Below, piece by piece: positions 1-8,043 of a stretch of DNA of 64,000 nt (position 1 is the first letter of the stretch; each line of letters opens with the position of its first letter). The notes below the pieces were generated by a model that made no database searches, was not told the origin of the DNA, and saw only the letters and a program-made list of their open reading frames with translations. This DNA is from Aurantimonas sp. HBX-1 (GTDB lineage Bacteria > Pseudomonadota > Alphaproteobacteria > Rhizobiales > Rhizobiaceae), in the NCBI RefSeq assembly GCF_021391535.1, contig NZ_CP090066.1, forward strand, positions 2,617,501 through 2,681,500, read 5' to 3'. The position numbers and the translations under genes were made by a program.

Positions 1-2
1 CG

Positions 3-422
3 GAGCCGCGCTGGTGCCTCGCCGCCCTCCTCCACGACGCGCCGGAATACGTCATCGGCGACATGATCTCGCCCTTCAAGAGCGTCATGGGCGGCGACTA
101 CAAGCTGGTGGAGCAGCGCCTGCAGGCGGCGGTGAACCTGCGCTTCGGCCTGCCGTCCTCGCTGCCCGCCGCCGTCGAGAAGGCGATCAAGGCGGCCGAC
201 CGGATCTCGGCCTATCACGAGGCGGTGCTGCTGGCGGGCTTCGCCGAACGGGAGGCCGCGACCTTCTTCGGCCGGCCGGCCGCCGAGCTGGTCGAGCCCG
301 ACGCCTTCACGCCGGTGCCGATCGCCGCCACCGAACAGGCCTTCCTCGCCCGCTTTGCCGCCCTCGACGCCGCGTGCCAGGCGGGCGCACACGATGTCGC
401 ACGCGCCGCCGGGCGGGGATGA
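3..422 (+). CDS. HD-domain phosphohydrolase (YfbR-like), 5'-truncated
   Basis: The reading frame is open to the left edge of the window, so the N terminus is missing and about 139 residues are visible. Near the edge it reads ALLHDAPEYVIGD, which carries the His-Asp pair that binds the divalent metal in HD-superfamily hydrolases. This is followed by a helical C-terminal part (KAADRISAYHEAVLLAGF). The pattern fits the small cytosolic YfbR/HD hydrolases that dephosphorylate nucleotides. The exact substrate cannot be read from the fragment. It ends in a TGA 32 bases before the next gene, on the same strand. Confidence 0.72.
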   Translation, partial: EPRWCLAALLHDAPEYVIGDMISPFKSVMGGDYKLVEQRLQAAVNLRFGLPSSLPAAVEKAIKAADRISAYHEAVLLAGFAEREAATFFGRPAAELVEPDAFTPVPIAATEQAFLARFAALDAACQAGAHDVARAAGRG

Positions 423-454
423 CATCGGCCCGTCGCGACCCATAGTGTCAGCCC

Positions 455-970
455 ATGACCTATCTCGTCGTCTCCTCCCTCGCCGATCTCCACGCTACCG
501 TCGCCGACCACGGCGCGCTCGATCTGGTGACGCTGATCAACGCCGACACGCCGGTGCCGCGCCCGCCCTCGATCACGGCGGACCGGCATCTCTTCCTCGG
601 CTTCAACGACATCGTCGAGGAGATCGACGGCATGACCGCCCCGGCGGTCCACCATATCGACCAGCTGCTGGCATTCGGCGCCCGCTGGAACCGCGAAAAG
701 CCGCTGGCGATCCACTGCTACGCCGGGATCAGCCGCTCCACCGCCGCGGCCTACATCACCGCGATGGCGATCAACCCCGACCTCGACGAACAGGCCCTCG
801 CCGAGGAACTGCGCCGCCGCGCGCCCTCCGCCACCCCCAACGCCCGCCTCGTCGCCTTCGCCGACGACCGCCTCGGCCGCGGCGGCCGCATGGTCGACGC
901 CATCCGCTCGATCGGCCGGGGGGAAGAGGCGTATGCGGGCACGCCCTTCGTGCTGCCGCTGGTGTTGTGA
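455..970 (+). CDS. Tyrosine phosphatase-like protein (CX5R family)
   Basis: This 171-residue cytosolic protein has the phosphatase P-loop HCYAGISRS, with the nucleophile Cys88 and Arg94 in CX5R spacing. That loop is the hallmark of protein tyrosine and dual-specificity phosphatases. An acidic stretch upstream (FNDIVEEIDGM, about residues 50-60) may supply the general acid. Such short proteins are widespread in Rhizobiales as 'tyrosine phosphatase family protein', with no known substrate. It follows the HD hydrolase closely on the same strand and may be co-transcribed with it. The family assignment is good; the physiological role is unknown. Confidence 0.75.
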   Translation: MTYLVVSSLADLHATVADHGALDLVTLINADTPVPRPPSITADRHLFLGFNDIVEEIDGMTAPAVHHIDQLLAFGARWNREKPLAIHCYAGISRSTAAAYITAMAINPDLDEQALAEELRRRAPSATPNARLVAFADDRLGRGGRMVDAIRSIGRGEEAYAGTPFVLPLVL

Positions 971-1016
971 GGGGCGCGCGATAGCGGGCTGGAGCGGAGC
1001 GACTTCCATCGGCGCG

Positions 1017-1045
1017 TTGTCGGCGGATACTGAAAGACGTATAAT
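1017..1045 (+). promoter_or_regulatory. Sigma-70-type promoter of the toxin-antitoxin operon
   Basis: TTGTCG at 1017-1022 and a perfect TATAAT at 1040-1045 are separated by 17 bases, the ideal sigma-70 spacing. The -10 box lies inside an inverted repeat. A strong AGGAGG ribosome site follows at 1059-1064, five bases before the ATG at 1070. Confidence 0.6.
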
Positions 1046-1050
1046 ACGTC
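1036..1050. promoter_or_regulatory. Candidate operator over the -10 box of the TA operon
   Basis: A perfect inverted repeat with arms GACGTAT and ATACGTC around one central base covers the TATAAT box. Phd/YefM-type antitoxins repress their own operon by binding short palindromes of this kind. Binding here is inferred from position and symmetry only. Confidence 0.55.
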
Positions 1051-1069
1051 CTCAGATCAGGAGGCTCGC

Positions 1070-1420
1070 ATGCAGGCTTTCACTTCGATCGATCTACAGA
1101 AACAGACCGGCGACGTTCAGCGCGCAGCCTCCCGCGAGGGCGCCGTGATCACCTCGCATGGCAAGCCGCGGAACGTCATGCTGTCGGTGGAGGAATTCTG
1201 TCGGCTGAAGCGCATCGCACAGGAAGCCGTGCCGCCGTCATTGCTCGCCCGCGGCGGGGTGACAGTAAGGCATGTCCCGGACCCGCTCGGCTACGATGTC
1301 ACGGACTTCCGGACCGCCGCCCGGCAGATGGCCGACGATGCCCTGGCCGGGACCAACGAGGCCGCGGTGGACGCCGAACTGGCTGCAGTCCGTAGGAAGT
1401 TCGGGCGCCGGGTGCCGTGA
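1070..1420 (+). CDS. Phd/YefM-like antitoxin
   Basis: This 116-residue protein opens with a Phd/YefM-like N-terminal fold (FTSIDLQKQTGDVQRAA, then GAVITSHGKPRNVMLSVEEF), which in this family forms the DNA-binding dimer. Its longer, charged C-terminal half probably wraps the toxin. It is followed at once by a PIN-domain toxin, with a 4-base overlap of GTG start and TGA stop at 1417-1420, so translation is likely coupled. The promoter with an overlapping palindrome just upstream suggests autoregulation. The antitoxin role is inferred from fold and operon position. Confidence 0.75.
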   Translation: MQAFTSIDLQKQTGDVQRAASREGAVITSHGKPRNVMLSVEEFCRLKRIAQEAVPPSLLARGGVTVRHVPDPLGYDVTDFRTAARQMADDALAGTNEAAVDAELAAVRRKFGRRVP

Positions 1421-2043
1421 TCGACCACCCTGACGCTGCGGATATAAGGTCGCCGCGTTTCCTGATCATGGACAACACGCCGCTGTCCTTGCTCGGATGC
1501 ATCGAGGCGCTGGACTGGCTGTTCGAGCCGGGTTGCCCGGTGACGATCACGGACATGATTCTGGCTGAAGCCACCCGCGATCCCGGCGAAGACAGAGACC
1601 AGCGACGCGGAACGCGTGCCTATATCAACGCCTGGCTGACGAAGAACCGCGCGAGGATCACCATCCTGGAAACGGCGGAAGGCGCCCGATACGACCGCGA
1701 GATGCAGCTCTGGGAGCGGGCCGGGAAGCCCGAGGACCTGCGTCCGTCCTGGAGCGACCGCGGCGAACGCAGCCTCCTCGCGGCTATCCAGGTCTTGAAG
1801 CAGGCGCTCCTGCTCGACGAGGAGATCATCGTCATCGTCGATGACCGAGACGCACGCGATGCGGTCCGGGCGGTTCGTGCAGACCTGACAATGATGGGAA
1901 CCAGAACCTTCATCCGCTGGATGGACGAGGATTTTGGGGTAAGCGGTGCCGACACCGCGTGGCAGGCCATCAGGCTGGCGACTGACGGCACCGCCGACGA
2001 GGGCGAGGATGACGACCCGGTCTTCGTCAGGAGCGGTTCCTGA
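1417..2043 (+). CDS. PIN-domain toxin of a type II toxin-antitoxin pair
   Basis: This is a predicted PIN-domain ribonuclease of 208 residues. The four expected acidic positions are visible: Asp19 (LIMDNTPLSLL), Glu51 (DMILAEATRD), Asp114 (SWSDRGERSLL) and Asp142/143 (VIVDDRDARDAV). These residues bind Mg2+ for RNA cleavage in the family. The GTG start overlaps the antitoxin stop; an internal ATG at 1468 (MDNTPL) is a possible alternative start. At about 208 residues it is longer than a VapC (about 130), because it has an extra N-terminal segment and an acidic C-terminal tail. The target RNA is unknown. Confidence 0.72.
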   Translation: MIDHPDAADIRSPRFLIMDNTPLSLLGCIEALDWLFEPGCPVTITDMILAEATRDPGEDRDQRRGTRAYINAWLTKNRARITILETAEGARYDREMQLWERAGKPEDLRPSWSDRGERSLLAAIQVLKQALLLDEEIIVIVDDRDARDAVRAVRADLTMMGTRTFIRWMDEDFGVSGADTAWQAIRLATDGTADEGEDDDPVFVRSGS

Positions 2044-2082
2044 CGTTCAATCCTCATGCTGGGCCGCGCGGTCGCCCTCCAT

Positions 2083-2107
2083 GGAACACCCCTCCTGCCC
2101 TCTCGTT
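2083..2107 (+). promoter_or_regulatory. EcfG-type general stress promoter
   Basis: GGAAC at 2083-2087 and CGTT at 2104-2107 are separated by 16 bases, matching the GGAAC-N16/17-cGTT consensus used by the alphaproteobacterial general stress sigma factor EcfG (RpoE2). It lies 27 bases before the ATG of a small hydrophilic protein, with an AGGAG ribosome site between. Confidence 0.6.
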
Positions 2108-2133
2108 GGTCCCGAGAACCACAGGAGCCATCC

Positions 2134-2367
2134 ATGACCAACGACAACAAGAACACGCCGCTCACCGAGACCGACATCGCGTCCGACCGCATGGGGCGGA
2201 ACGCGCTGCAGGGCAACGACCAGGAGAGCGTGCACAACGAGCGCAAGGCAGTGCCCGACGTCAAGCAGGAGAGCGACGGCGTGATCGAGAGCTTCGAGAA
2301 GCTCGACAAGGACAAGCGCGCCCGAGAGGATCTCGGCAAGGGCAATCGGACCGACAAGGCCGACTAG
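2134..2367 (+). CDS. Small hydrophilic protein, probable stress response
   Basis: This 77-residue, highly charged protein has no hydrophobic segment and starts MTNDNKNTPL. The ATG at 2134 is preferred over the upstream in-frame start at 2056 because AGGAG stands at 2123-2127 and because the upstream start would lie before the candidate EcfG promoter. The composition, rich in Asp, Lys, Glu and Asn, is that of small intrinsically disordered stress proteins. No named family was recognised. The promoter match suggests induction under general stress. Confidence 0.6.
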   Translation: MTNDNKNTPLTETDIASDRMGRNALQGNDQESVHNERKAVPDVKQESDGVIESFEKLDKDKRAREDLGKGNRTDKAD

Positions 2368-2487
2368 TCACCGCCGGAACGCCTCCGGCAGCACCGGCCA
2401 GGTCTCAGCCCGATCCGTTCGCTGCGGGCCGCTGGACCTGCCGGCAGGGGGCCTGCACCGTGCGGTCAGCCTAGTACGTTCAGCCCC

Positions 2488-3306
2488 TCACCCCCGCGGC
2501 TTGTACACATGCTCCGGCCCTGGAAACGCCCGGCGCCGCACCTCCTCCGCATAATCCCCCACCGCCTTTTCCACCGCGCCGCCCAACTCGGCGTAGCGCT
2601 TGACGAAGCGGGGCGGGCGCTGGGTGAGGCCGAGCATGTCTTCCAAGACGAGGATCTGGCCGTCGCAGGCGGCCGCGGCGCCGATGCCGATCGTCGGCGC
2701 GGCGATGGCGGCGGTGATCTGGGCGGCCAGCGGCTCGACGATGCCTTCCAGCACCACGGCGAAGGCGCCGGCGTCGCTGACGGCGCGGGCGTCGGCGAGG
2801 ATCGCCGCGCGGCCCGCCTCGTCGTGGCCCTGCGTCCGGAAGCCGCCCAGCGCGTTCATCGCCTGCGGCGTCAGCCCGACATGCGCCATCACCGGGATAC
2901 CGCGCGCGGCGAGAAACGCGATGGTCTCGGCCATGTGCGCGCCGCCCTCGAGCTTCACCGCGCCGCAGCCGGTCTCGGCCATCACCCTTGCCGCCGTGCG
3001 GAAGGCCTCGGCGGGGCCGGCCTCGTAGCTGCCGAAGGGCAGGTCGACGACGACCAGCGCCGTGGGCGCGGCGGCCCCCACCGCGCGGCCATGGGCGATC
3101 ATCAGTTCCAGCGAGACGCCGAGCGTCGATTCCATGCCGTGCTCGACCATCGCGAGGCTGTCGCCGACCAGGATGATCTCGACATGCGGATCGACCAGCC
3201 GCGCCATCACGGCGTTGTAGGCGGTGACGGCCACCACTGGCGTCGTGCCCTTGCGGGCACGGATGTCCGGCGCGGTCAGCCGCTTCTTGCGGATCTCGGC
3301 ACTCAT
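2488..3306 (-). CDS. panB: 3-methyl-2-oxobutanoate hydroxymethyltransferase
   Basis: PanB transfers a hydroxymethyl group from 5,10-methylenetetrahydrofolate to 3-methyl-2-oxobutanoate, giving ketopantoate, the first committed step of pantothenate and CoA synthesis. The 272 residues match the usual family length. Conserved stretches are VAVTAYNAVMARLVD near the N terminus, VGDSLAMVEHGM (metal ligand Asp), AVKLEGG, and GIPVMAHVGLTPQ. Its ATG overlaps the panC stop by 4 bases, so the two are translationally coupled in the order panC-panB. It is a cytosolic decameric enzyme. Confidence 0.95.
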   Translation of the reverse strand: MSAEIRKKRLTAPDIRARKGTTPVVAVTAYNAVMARLVDPHVEIILVGDSLAMVEHGMESTLGVSLELMIAHGRAVGAAAPTALVVVDLPFGSYEAGPAEAFRTAARVMAETGCGAVKLEGGAHMAETIAFLAARGIPVMAHVGLTPQAMNALGGFRTQGHDEAGRAAILADARAVSDAGAFAVVLEGIVEPLAAQITAAIAAPTIGIGAAAACDGQILVLEDMLGLTQRPPRFVKRYAELGGAVEKAVGDYAEEVRRRAFPGPEHVYKPRG

Positions 3307-4172
3307 GGCGTCACTCCCTTGTCATTTCCCTCGGCGATGCGCTGGTCGATCAGCAGCACGTCGCCGAAATTCGCCGTCACCAGCATCACCACCGGCCGCG
3401 CGCCGATGCGGGCGACCGGTTCCAGCGTCGCGGCGTCGCGCAGGTCGAGCGAGCGCAGCGTCGCCCGCGGCTCGGCCGCGATCGTCGTCCGCATCGCCGC
3501 CAGCACCGTCTCCGGGTCGCCCTCCCCGTCGGCGATCATCGCCGCGCCCTCCTCCAGCGCCCGCGCCAGCACGGTGGCGGCGGCGCGATCTTCCGGCGAG
3601 AGCCGCACGTTGCGCGACGACAGCGCCAGCCCGTCCGCCTCGCGCACCGTCGGCACCGCGACGATCGCCACCGGCATCGCGAGGTCCGCTACCATGCGGT
3701 GGATCACCGCCAGCTGCTGGAAATCCTTCTCGCCGAAATAGGCCCGGTCCGGCTGGACGATGTTGAACAGCTTGGCGACCACGGTCGCGACGCCGCGGAA
3801 ATGCCCCGGCCGCTGCGCGCCGATCAGGATGTCGCCGAGCCGCTCGACCGCGACGAAGGCCTGCATCGGCTCGGGATACATCTCGACGACGGTCGGCGCG
3901 AAGACGAAGTCGACAGGATAGGCGGCAAGCTGCTCGAGGTCGCCGGCGAGATCGCGGGGATAGGAATCGAGGTCCTCGCCGGGGGCGAACTGCGTCGGGT
4001 TGACGAAGATCGTCACCACCACGCGGTCGCACTCGGCGGCGGCGCGTTTCACCAGCGCCAGGTGGCCGTCGTGCAGATAGCCCATGGTCGGCACCAGGCC
4101 GATCGTCTCGCCGGCCCGCCGCATGGGCGCAAGCGCCGCGCGAAGCGCGGCGATCTGGTCGATTCGTTGCAA
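3303..4172 (-). CDS. panC: Pantoate--beta-alanine ligase
   Basis: PanC condenses pantoate with beta-alanine using ATP to make pantothenate. The nucleotide-binding motif PTMGYLHDGH is present, as are FVNPTQF, YFGEKDFQQ and ALSSRNVRLS, all standard for the family. A TTG start at 4172 is chosen because a GGGAGGA ribosome site stands directly before it and gives 289 residues, close to the typical 280-290. The longer frame begins with an ATG at 4220 that has no clear ribosome site. It is followed by panB with a 4-base overlap. Confidence 0.94.
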   Translation of the reverse strand: MQRIDQIAALRAALAPMRRAGETIGLVPTMGYLHDGHLALVKRAAAECDRVVVTIFVNPTQFAPGEDLDSYPRDLAGDLEQLAAYPVDFVFAPTVVEMYPEPMQAFVAVERLGDILIGAQRPGHFRGVATVVAKLFNIVQPDRAYFGEKDFQQLAVIHRMVADLAMPVAIVAVPTVREADGLALSSRNVRLSPEDRAAATVLARALEEGAAMIADGEGDPETVLAAMRTTIAAEPRATLRSLDLRDAATLEPVARIGARPVVMLVTANFGDVLLIDQRIAEGNDKGVTP

Positions 4173-4351
4173 GGCGTCCTCCCGTTCGGCCTGGCGCTGT
4201 CTAGACCATCCGCCGGCCATCGGGGAACGGTTTTCCGCCCGAACGCCCCTGCCGATCCATTCCCGGCGGTGATCGCAGCGATCAGCACAAGGCGTTGTCG
4301 CACCGCACGCGGCGGCGATAGGATGACATCAACGCAGCGCGGAGAATCATC

Positions 4352-5584
4352 ATGGACGGGGCAACGCGATCGACGGGCAGTGTCTCGGCGCCATGGCTGG
4401 CGATCGCCGCCGGCTGCGTCATCGCCCTGCTCACCTTCGGGCCGCGCTCGGCGATCGGTTTCTTCCAGATCCCGATGCTCGCCGACAACGGCTGGAGCCG
4501 CGAGGACTTCGCCCTCGCCATCGCCCTGCAGAACCTGTTCTGGGGCGTCGGCCAGCCGCTGTTCGGGGCGATCGCCGACCGCTTCGGCACCGCCCGCGTG
4601 CTGGTGCTCTCCGGCGTCCTCTACGCCGCGGGCCTTGCCATCACCGCCGTCGCGCCAACGCCATTCTGGCTGGTGGTCGGCTCCGGCGTGCTGGTCGGGC
4701 TGGGCGTTGCCGCCGGCTCCTTCGGCATCGTGCTCGCGGCCTTCGCCCGCCGGGTGTCGGCCGAGCAGCGCTCCTTCGTCTTCGGCCTCGGCACGGCGGC
4801 GGGGTCGGCCGGCATGTTCGTCTTCGCGCCGCTCAGCCAGGCGCTGATCGACAGCTACGGCTGGTCGGATTCGCTGATGATCCTGTCGGCGACGATGCTG
4901 CTGGTGCCGCTTCTGGCCTATCTGCTGCGCGGCAATGCCGCGAGCGCCGGCGCCGCGCGGGCCGAGATGGCGCAGACCATGGGCGACGCGCTGCGCGAGG
5001 CGCTCGCCACCAAGGGCTATCTGCTGCTGACCACCGGCTTCTTCGTCTGCGGCTTCCAGGTGGCGTTCATCACCGCGCATTTCCCGGCCTTCATCGCCGA
5101 TGTCGGCATCGCCCCGGTCTGGGCGGTGACGGCGCTGGCGCTGATCGGCTTCTTCAACATCATCGGCTCGATCAGTTCCGGCCTGATCGGCCAGCGCTAT
5201 TCCAAGCCGCATTTCCTGGCTCTGATCTATATCGGCCGCTCGATCGCGGTGACGGCCTTCCTGCTGACGCCGATCACGCCGACCACCATCGTCGTGTTCT
5301 CGATCGTCATGGGCCTGTTGTGGCTGTCGACGGTACCGCCGACCAACGCGCTCGTCGCGGTCATGTTCGGCACCCGCTATCTCGGCATGCTGGGCGGTCT
5401 GGTCTTCCTGTCGCACCAGATCGGCTCGTTCCTCGGCGTCTGGCTCGGCGGCTATCTCTACGAGGTCTACGGCTCCTACGACGTGGTCTGGTGGCTCGGC
5501 GTGGCGCTCGGCCTGTTCGCCGCCATCGTCCACTGGCCGATCCGCGAGGCGCCGGTGGAGCGCGGCGTGCTGGCGCCCGCCTGA
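4352..5584 (+). CDS. Major facilitator superfamily transporter
   Basis: This is a 410-residue inner-membrane protein with about twelve hydrophobic segments. The cytoplasmic loop between helices 2 and 3 reads GAIADRFGTARVL, the characteristic MFS motif A. A second motif-like stretch (AFARRVSAEQRSFVFGLGTAAGS) follows helix 4. The N-terminal helix begins after a short cytosolic tail. The overall pattern recalls monocarboxylate or oxalate/formate-type carriers, but the substrate cannot be decided. It stands alone between the pan genes and recO, convergent with recO. Confidence 0.85.
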   Translation: MDGATRSTGSVSAPWLAIAAGCVIALLTFGPRSAIGFFQIPMLADNGWSREDFALAIALQNLFWGVGQPLFGAIADRFGTARVLVLSGVLYAAGLAITAVAPTPFWLVVGSGVLVGLGVAAGSFGIVLAAFARRVSAEQRSFVFGLGTAAGSAGMFVFAPLSQALIDSYGWSDSLMILSATMLLVPLLAYLLRGNAASAGAARAEMAQTMGDALREALATKGYLLLTTGFFVCGFQVAFITAHFPAFIADVGIAPVWAVTALALIGFFNIIGSISSGLIGQRYSKPHFLALIYIGRSIAVTAFLLTPITPTTIVVFSIVMGLLWLSTVPPTNALVAVMFGTRYLGMLGGLVFLSHQIGSFLGVWLGGYLYEVYGSYDVVWWLGVALGLFAAIVHWPIREAPVERGVLAPA

Positions 5585-5597
5585 GCTTCGGAGAGGC

Positions 5598-6335
5598 TTA
5601 CGGAAGCAGCTTCGCCCGGCTCTTGTCGACGGCGGCGAGAAAGCTGCCGCGCGAGGTGGGTTCGGCGATGCCGCGCGGCTCGAAGACGTGGCGGGCGAGA
5701 AAATAGCCGGTCATCCGGTAGGCCTCGGCAAGACTCGCCGCGTCGGCCCCGGTGTCCTGGCTGGAAAGAAATGCCGGCAGCGGCAGCAGCTTGTCGTGCC
5801 AGGGCGCGCCGGCCTCGCGGCTGACCGCTCGTCCCGTCTTCGGCGAAACATAGGCGAGGTCGTCGCGCCGGCCGGTGGCGGCGCAGCGCTCGAGGTCCAG
5901 CCCGAAGCCGAGTTCCTCCAGGAGCGCGATCTCGAAGCGCAGCATCAGCTCGGCCGCCTTGTCCGGCGTGTCGAGATGGTCGACGATCACCATCAGCCCG
6001 TCATAGAGCCGCGGATGCGGGTCGCGTTCGGCGAGGAGGCGCAGATGTGCGGCGACCAGCTGGATGCCGTTCAGCCCGACGCCGTCCTCCATCAGCCGGG
6101 CGGCGCGCAGTTCCACCGGCTCGAGGACGAAGGTGCCCATGTGCTCGTCGAGCCGCGCCCGCCAGTGCACCTCGACGGAATTGCCCGGCTGCAGCACCGG
6201 CTGCTGCTTGCGCGAGCGCCCGCCGCGCACCAGGCCGAGATGGCGGCCGCGCTCGCGCGTCATCACCTCGGCGATGACGCTGGTCTCGCCGTGGCGCTTG
6301 ACGCCGAGCACGATCGCTTCCTCACGCCATTCCAT
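5598..6335 (-). CDS. recO: DNA repair protein RecO
   Basis: RecO helps load RecA on SSB-coated single-stranded DNA in the RecFOR pathway. The 245 residues start with the typical OB-fold N terminus (MEWREEAIVLGVKRHGETS), followed by GLVRGGRSRKQQPVLQPGN and a helical C-terminal domain with FEIALLEELGFGLDLERCA. It is the last gene of the conserved minus-strand cluster rpoZ-rsh-DUF2062-lepB-rnc-era-recO and starts 44 bases after era. Order and sequence both support the call. Confidence 0.93.
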   Translation of the reverse strand: MEWREEAIVLGVKRHGETSVIAEVMTRERGRHLGLVRGGRSRKQQPVLQPGNSVEVHWRARLDEHMGTFVLEPVELRAARLMEDGVGLNGIQLVAAHLRLLAERDPHPRLYDGLMVIVDHLDTPDKAAELMLRFEIALLEELGFGLDLERCAATGRRDDLAYVSPKTGRAVSREAGAPWHDKLLPLPAFLSSQDTGADAASLAEAYRMTGYFLARHVFEPRGIAEPTSRGSFLAAVDKSRAKLLP

Positions 6336-6379
6336 GCCGGGTCAATTCTCTCGCGCCGCCCAAAGACGCCTCTCCTGGC

Positions 6380-7333
6380 TCAGCTGGAGAAGTCCAGGCC
6401 GATCTCGCGGTAGCGTTCCGGATCGTCGCCCCAGTTCTCGCGCACCTTCACGAACAGGAACAGGTGCACGGTCTGGTCGGCCGCCTCCATGATCTCCTTG
6501 CGGGCCGCCTGGCCGATCGCCTTGATGGTCTCGCCGTTGTGGCCGATGACGATGCGCTTCTGGCTGTCGCGCTCGACATAGATCGTCTGCTCGATCCGCA
6601 CCGAGCCGTCCTTGCGGGTCTCCCACAATTCCGTCTCGACATGCGAGGAATAGGGCAGTTCCTGGTGCAGCCGCAGATACAGCTTCTCGCGGGTGATCTC
6701 GGCGGCGAGCTGGCGCAGCGGCAGGTCGGTGATCTGGTCCTCGGGATAGTACCAGGGACCCTCGGGCAGCGTCTTGGCGATCCAGTCGATCAGGTCGTCG
6801 CAGCCCGAGCCGGTGAGCGCCGAGATCATGAACACCTTGGCGAAGTCGACGCGGCTGGTGATCTGCTCGGTGAGGCCGAGCAGCTTCTCGCGCTTGATCC
6901 GGTCGACCTTGTTGAGCAGCAGCACCTTGGTCTGCGGCACGTGCTGCACCCGGTCGAGGATCGTCTCGACGTCCTCGCTGAGGCCGCGCTCGGCATCGAC
7001 GATGGCGAGCACGATATCGGCGTCCTTGGCGCCGGTCCAGGCGGTCTTGACCATGGCGCGGTCGAGCCGGCGCTTCGGCGCGAAGACGCCGGGCGTGTCG
7101 ACGAAGACGATCTGGGTACGGTCGCGCATGGCAATGCCGCGCACGATCGCCCGCGTCGTCTGCACCTTGTGGGTGACGATCGACACCTTGGTGCCGACCA
7201 GCTGGTTGACCAGCGTCGACTTGCCGGCGTTCGGCGCGCCAAGCAGCGCGACGAAGCCGGAGCGCGTCGGCGCCAGTTCCGCCGCCGGGGCCGGCGCGGC
7301 CTCGCCCTCGGGGCGGTCTGCTTCGTTGGTCAC
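6380..7333 (-). CDS. era: GTPase Era, 16S rRNA maturation and 30S assembly
   Basis: Era is an essential Ras-like GTPase that binds the 3' end of 16S rRNA. The 317 residues show the GTPase motifs GAPNAGKST (G1), DTPGVF (G3) and NKVD (G4), then a C-terminal KH RNA-binding domain (RIVIGHNGETIKAIG). The N-terminal extension of about 25 residues is rich in Glu, Ala and Pro. Its ATG overlaps the rnc stop by 4 bases, so rnc and era are coupled, as in most bacteria. Confidence 0.96.
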   Translation of the reverse strand: MTNEADRPEGEAAPAPAAELAPTRSGFVALLGAPNAGKSTLVNQLVGTKVSIVTHKVQTTRAIVRGIAMRDRTQIVFVDTPGVFAPKRRLDRAMVKTAWTGAKDADIVLAIVDAERGLSEDVETILDRVQHVPQTKVLLLNKVDRIKREKLLGLTEQITSRVDFAKVFMISALTGSGCDDLIDWIAKTLPEGPWYYPEDQITDLPLRQLAAEITREKLYLRLHQELPYSSHVETELWETRKDGSVRIEQTIYVERDSQKRIVIGHNGETIKAIGQAARKEIMEAADQTVHLFLFVKVRENWGDDPERYREIGLDFSS

Positions 7334-8043
7334 TTCGTGTCCTTCCAGACAGATTCGCGGATCAGCACCGCCGTGGCGGCTTCCTGTTCGGCAAGCCGCT
7401 TCGACCGGCCGCGTCCGTCCGCCGGTTCGACGCCTTCCACGTTCACCCGCACGGTGAACAGCGGATCATGATCCGGGCCGGTCTGCTCGATCACGTCGTA
7501 GCGCGGCGGCACCGGGCCGCGCGTGTGCGCCCATTCCTGCAGCGCCGTCTTCGGATCGCGCCGGGCTTCCACCGCCTCGTCCAGGCGGTGCGCCCAGTGG
7601 CGGACGATGAAGTCGCGGGCAGCGTCGAGCCCTTCCCCCAGATAGATGGCGGCGATCAGCGATTCAACGAGGTCCGCGCGGATGCTCTTGGTACGCGAAC
7701 CCTTCAGCTTCTTCAGGTCGCCGCCATGCCGGACGAAATCGTACAGGCCGATCTCGTCCGCCACCTTGGCGCAGGTGTCGGCGCTGACCAGCGCGTTCAG
7801 CCGCAGCGACAGCTCGCCCTCGTCGGCCTGCGGAAACATCGCGAACAACGTCTCGGCTATCACCAGCCCGAGCACCCGGTCGCCCAGGAACTCCAGCCGC
7901 TCGTAGCTGCGCTCGTTGCCGCCGCTCGACGGGCGCAGGCTCGAATGGGTCAGCGCCCGCTCGAGCCGGGTCCGGTCCGAAAAGCGTATGCCGATGCGGG
8001 CTTCGAGCTCGTCGAGCGGGCGGTCGGCCGTCAGCTTAGCCAT
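7330..8043 (-). CDS. rnc: Ribonuclease III
   Basis: RNase III cleaves double-stranded RNA, including rRNA precursors. The signature ERLEFLGDRVLGLVIAE, with its catalytic acidic residues, is intact. A C-terminal double-stranded RNA binding domain follows (DPKTALQEWAHTRG onward). The start at 8043 (MAKLTADRP) gives 237 residues, the usual length, and overlaps the end of lepB by 13 bases. A GTG at 8079 would add 12 residues and cannot be excluded. The gene is followed by era with an ATGA overlap. Confidence 0.94.
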   Translation of the reverse strand: MAKLTADRPLDELEARIGIRFSDRTRLERALTHSSLRPSSGGNERSYERLEFLGDRVLGLVIAETLFAMFPQADEGELSLRLNALVSADTCAKVADEIGLYDFVRHGGDLKKLKGSRTKSIRADLVESLIAAIYLGEGLDAARDFIVRHWAHRLDEAVEARRDPKTALQEWAHTRGPVPPRYDVIEQTGPDHDPLFTVRVNVEGVEPADGRGRSKRLAEQEAATAVLIRESVWKDTK

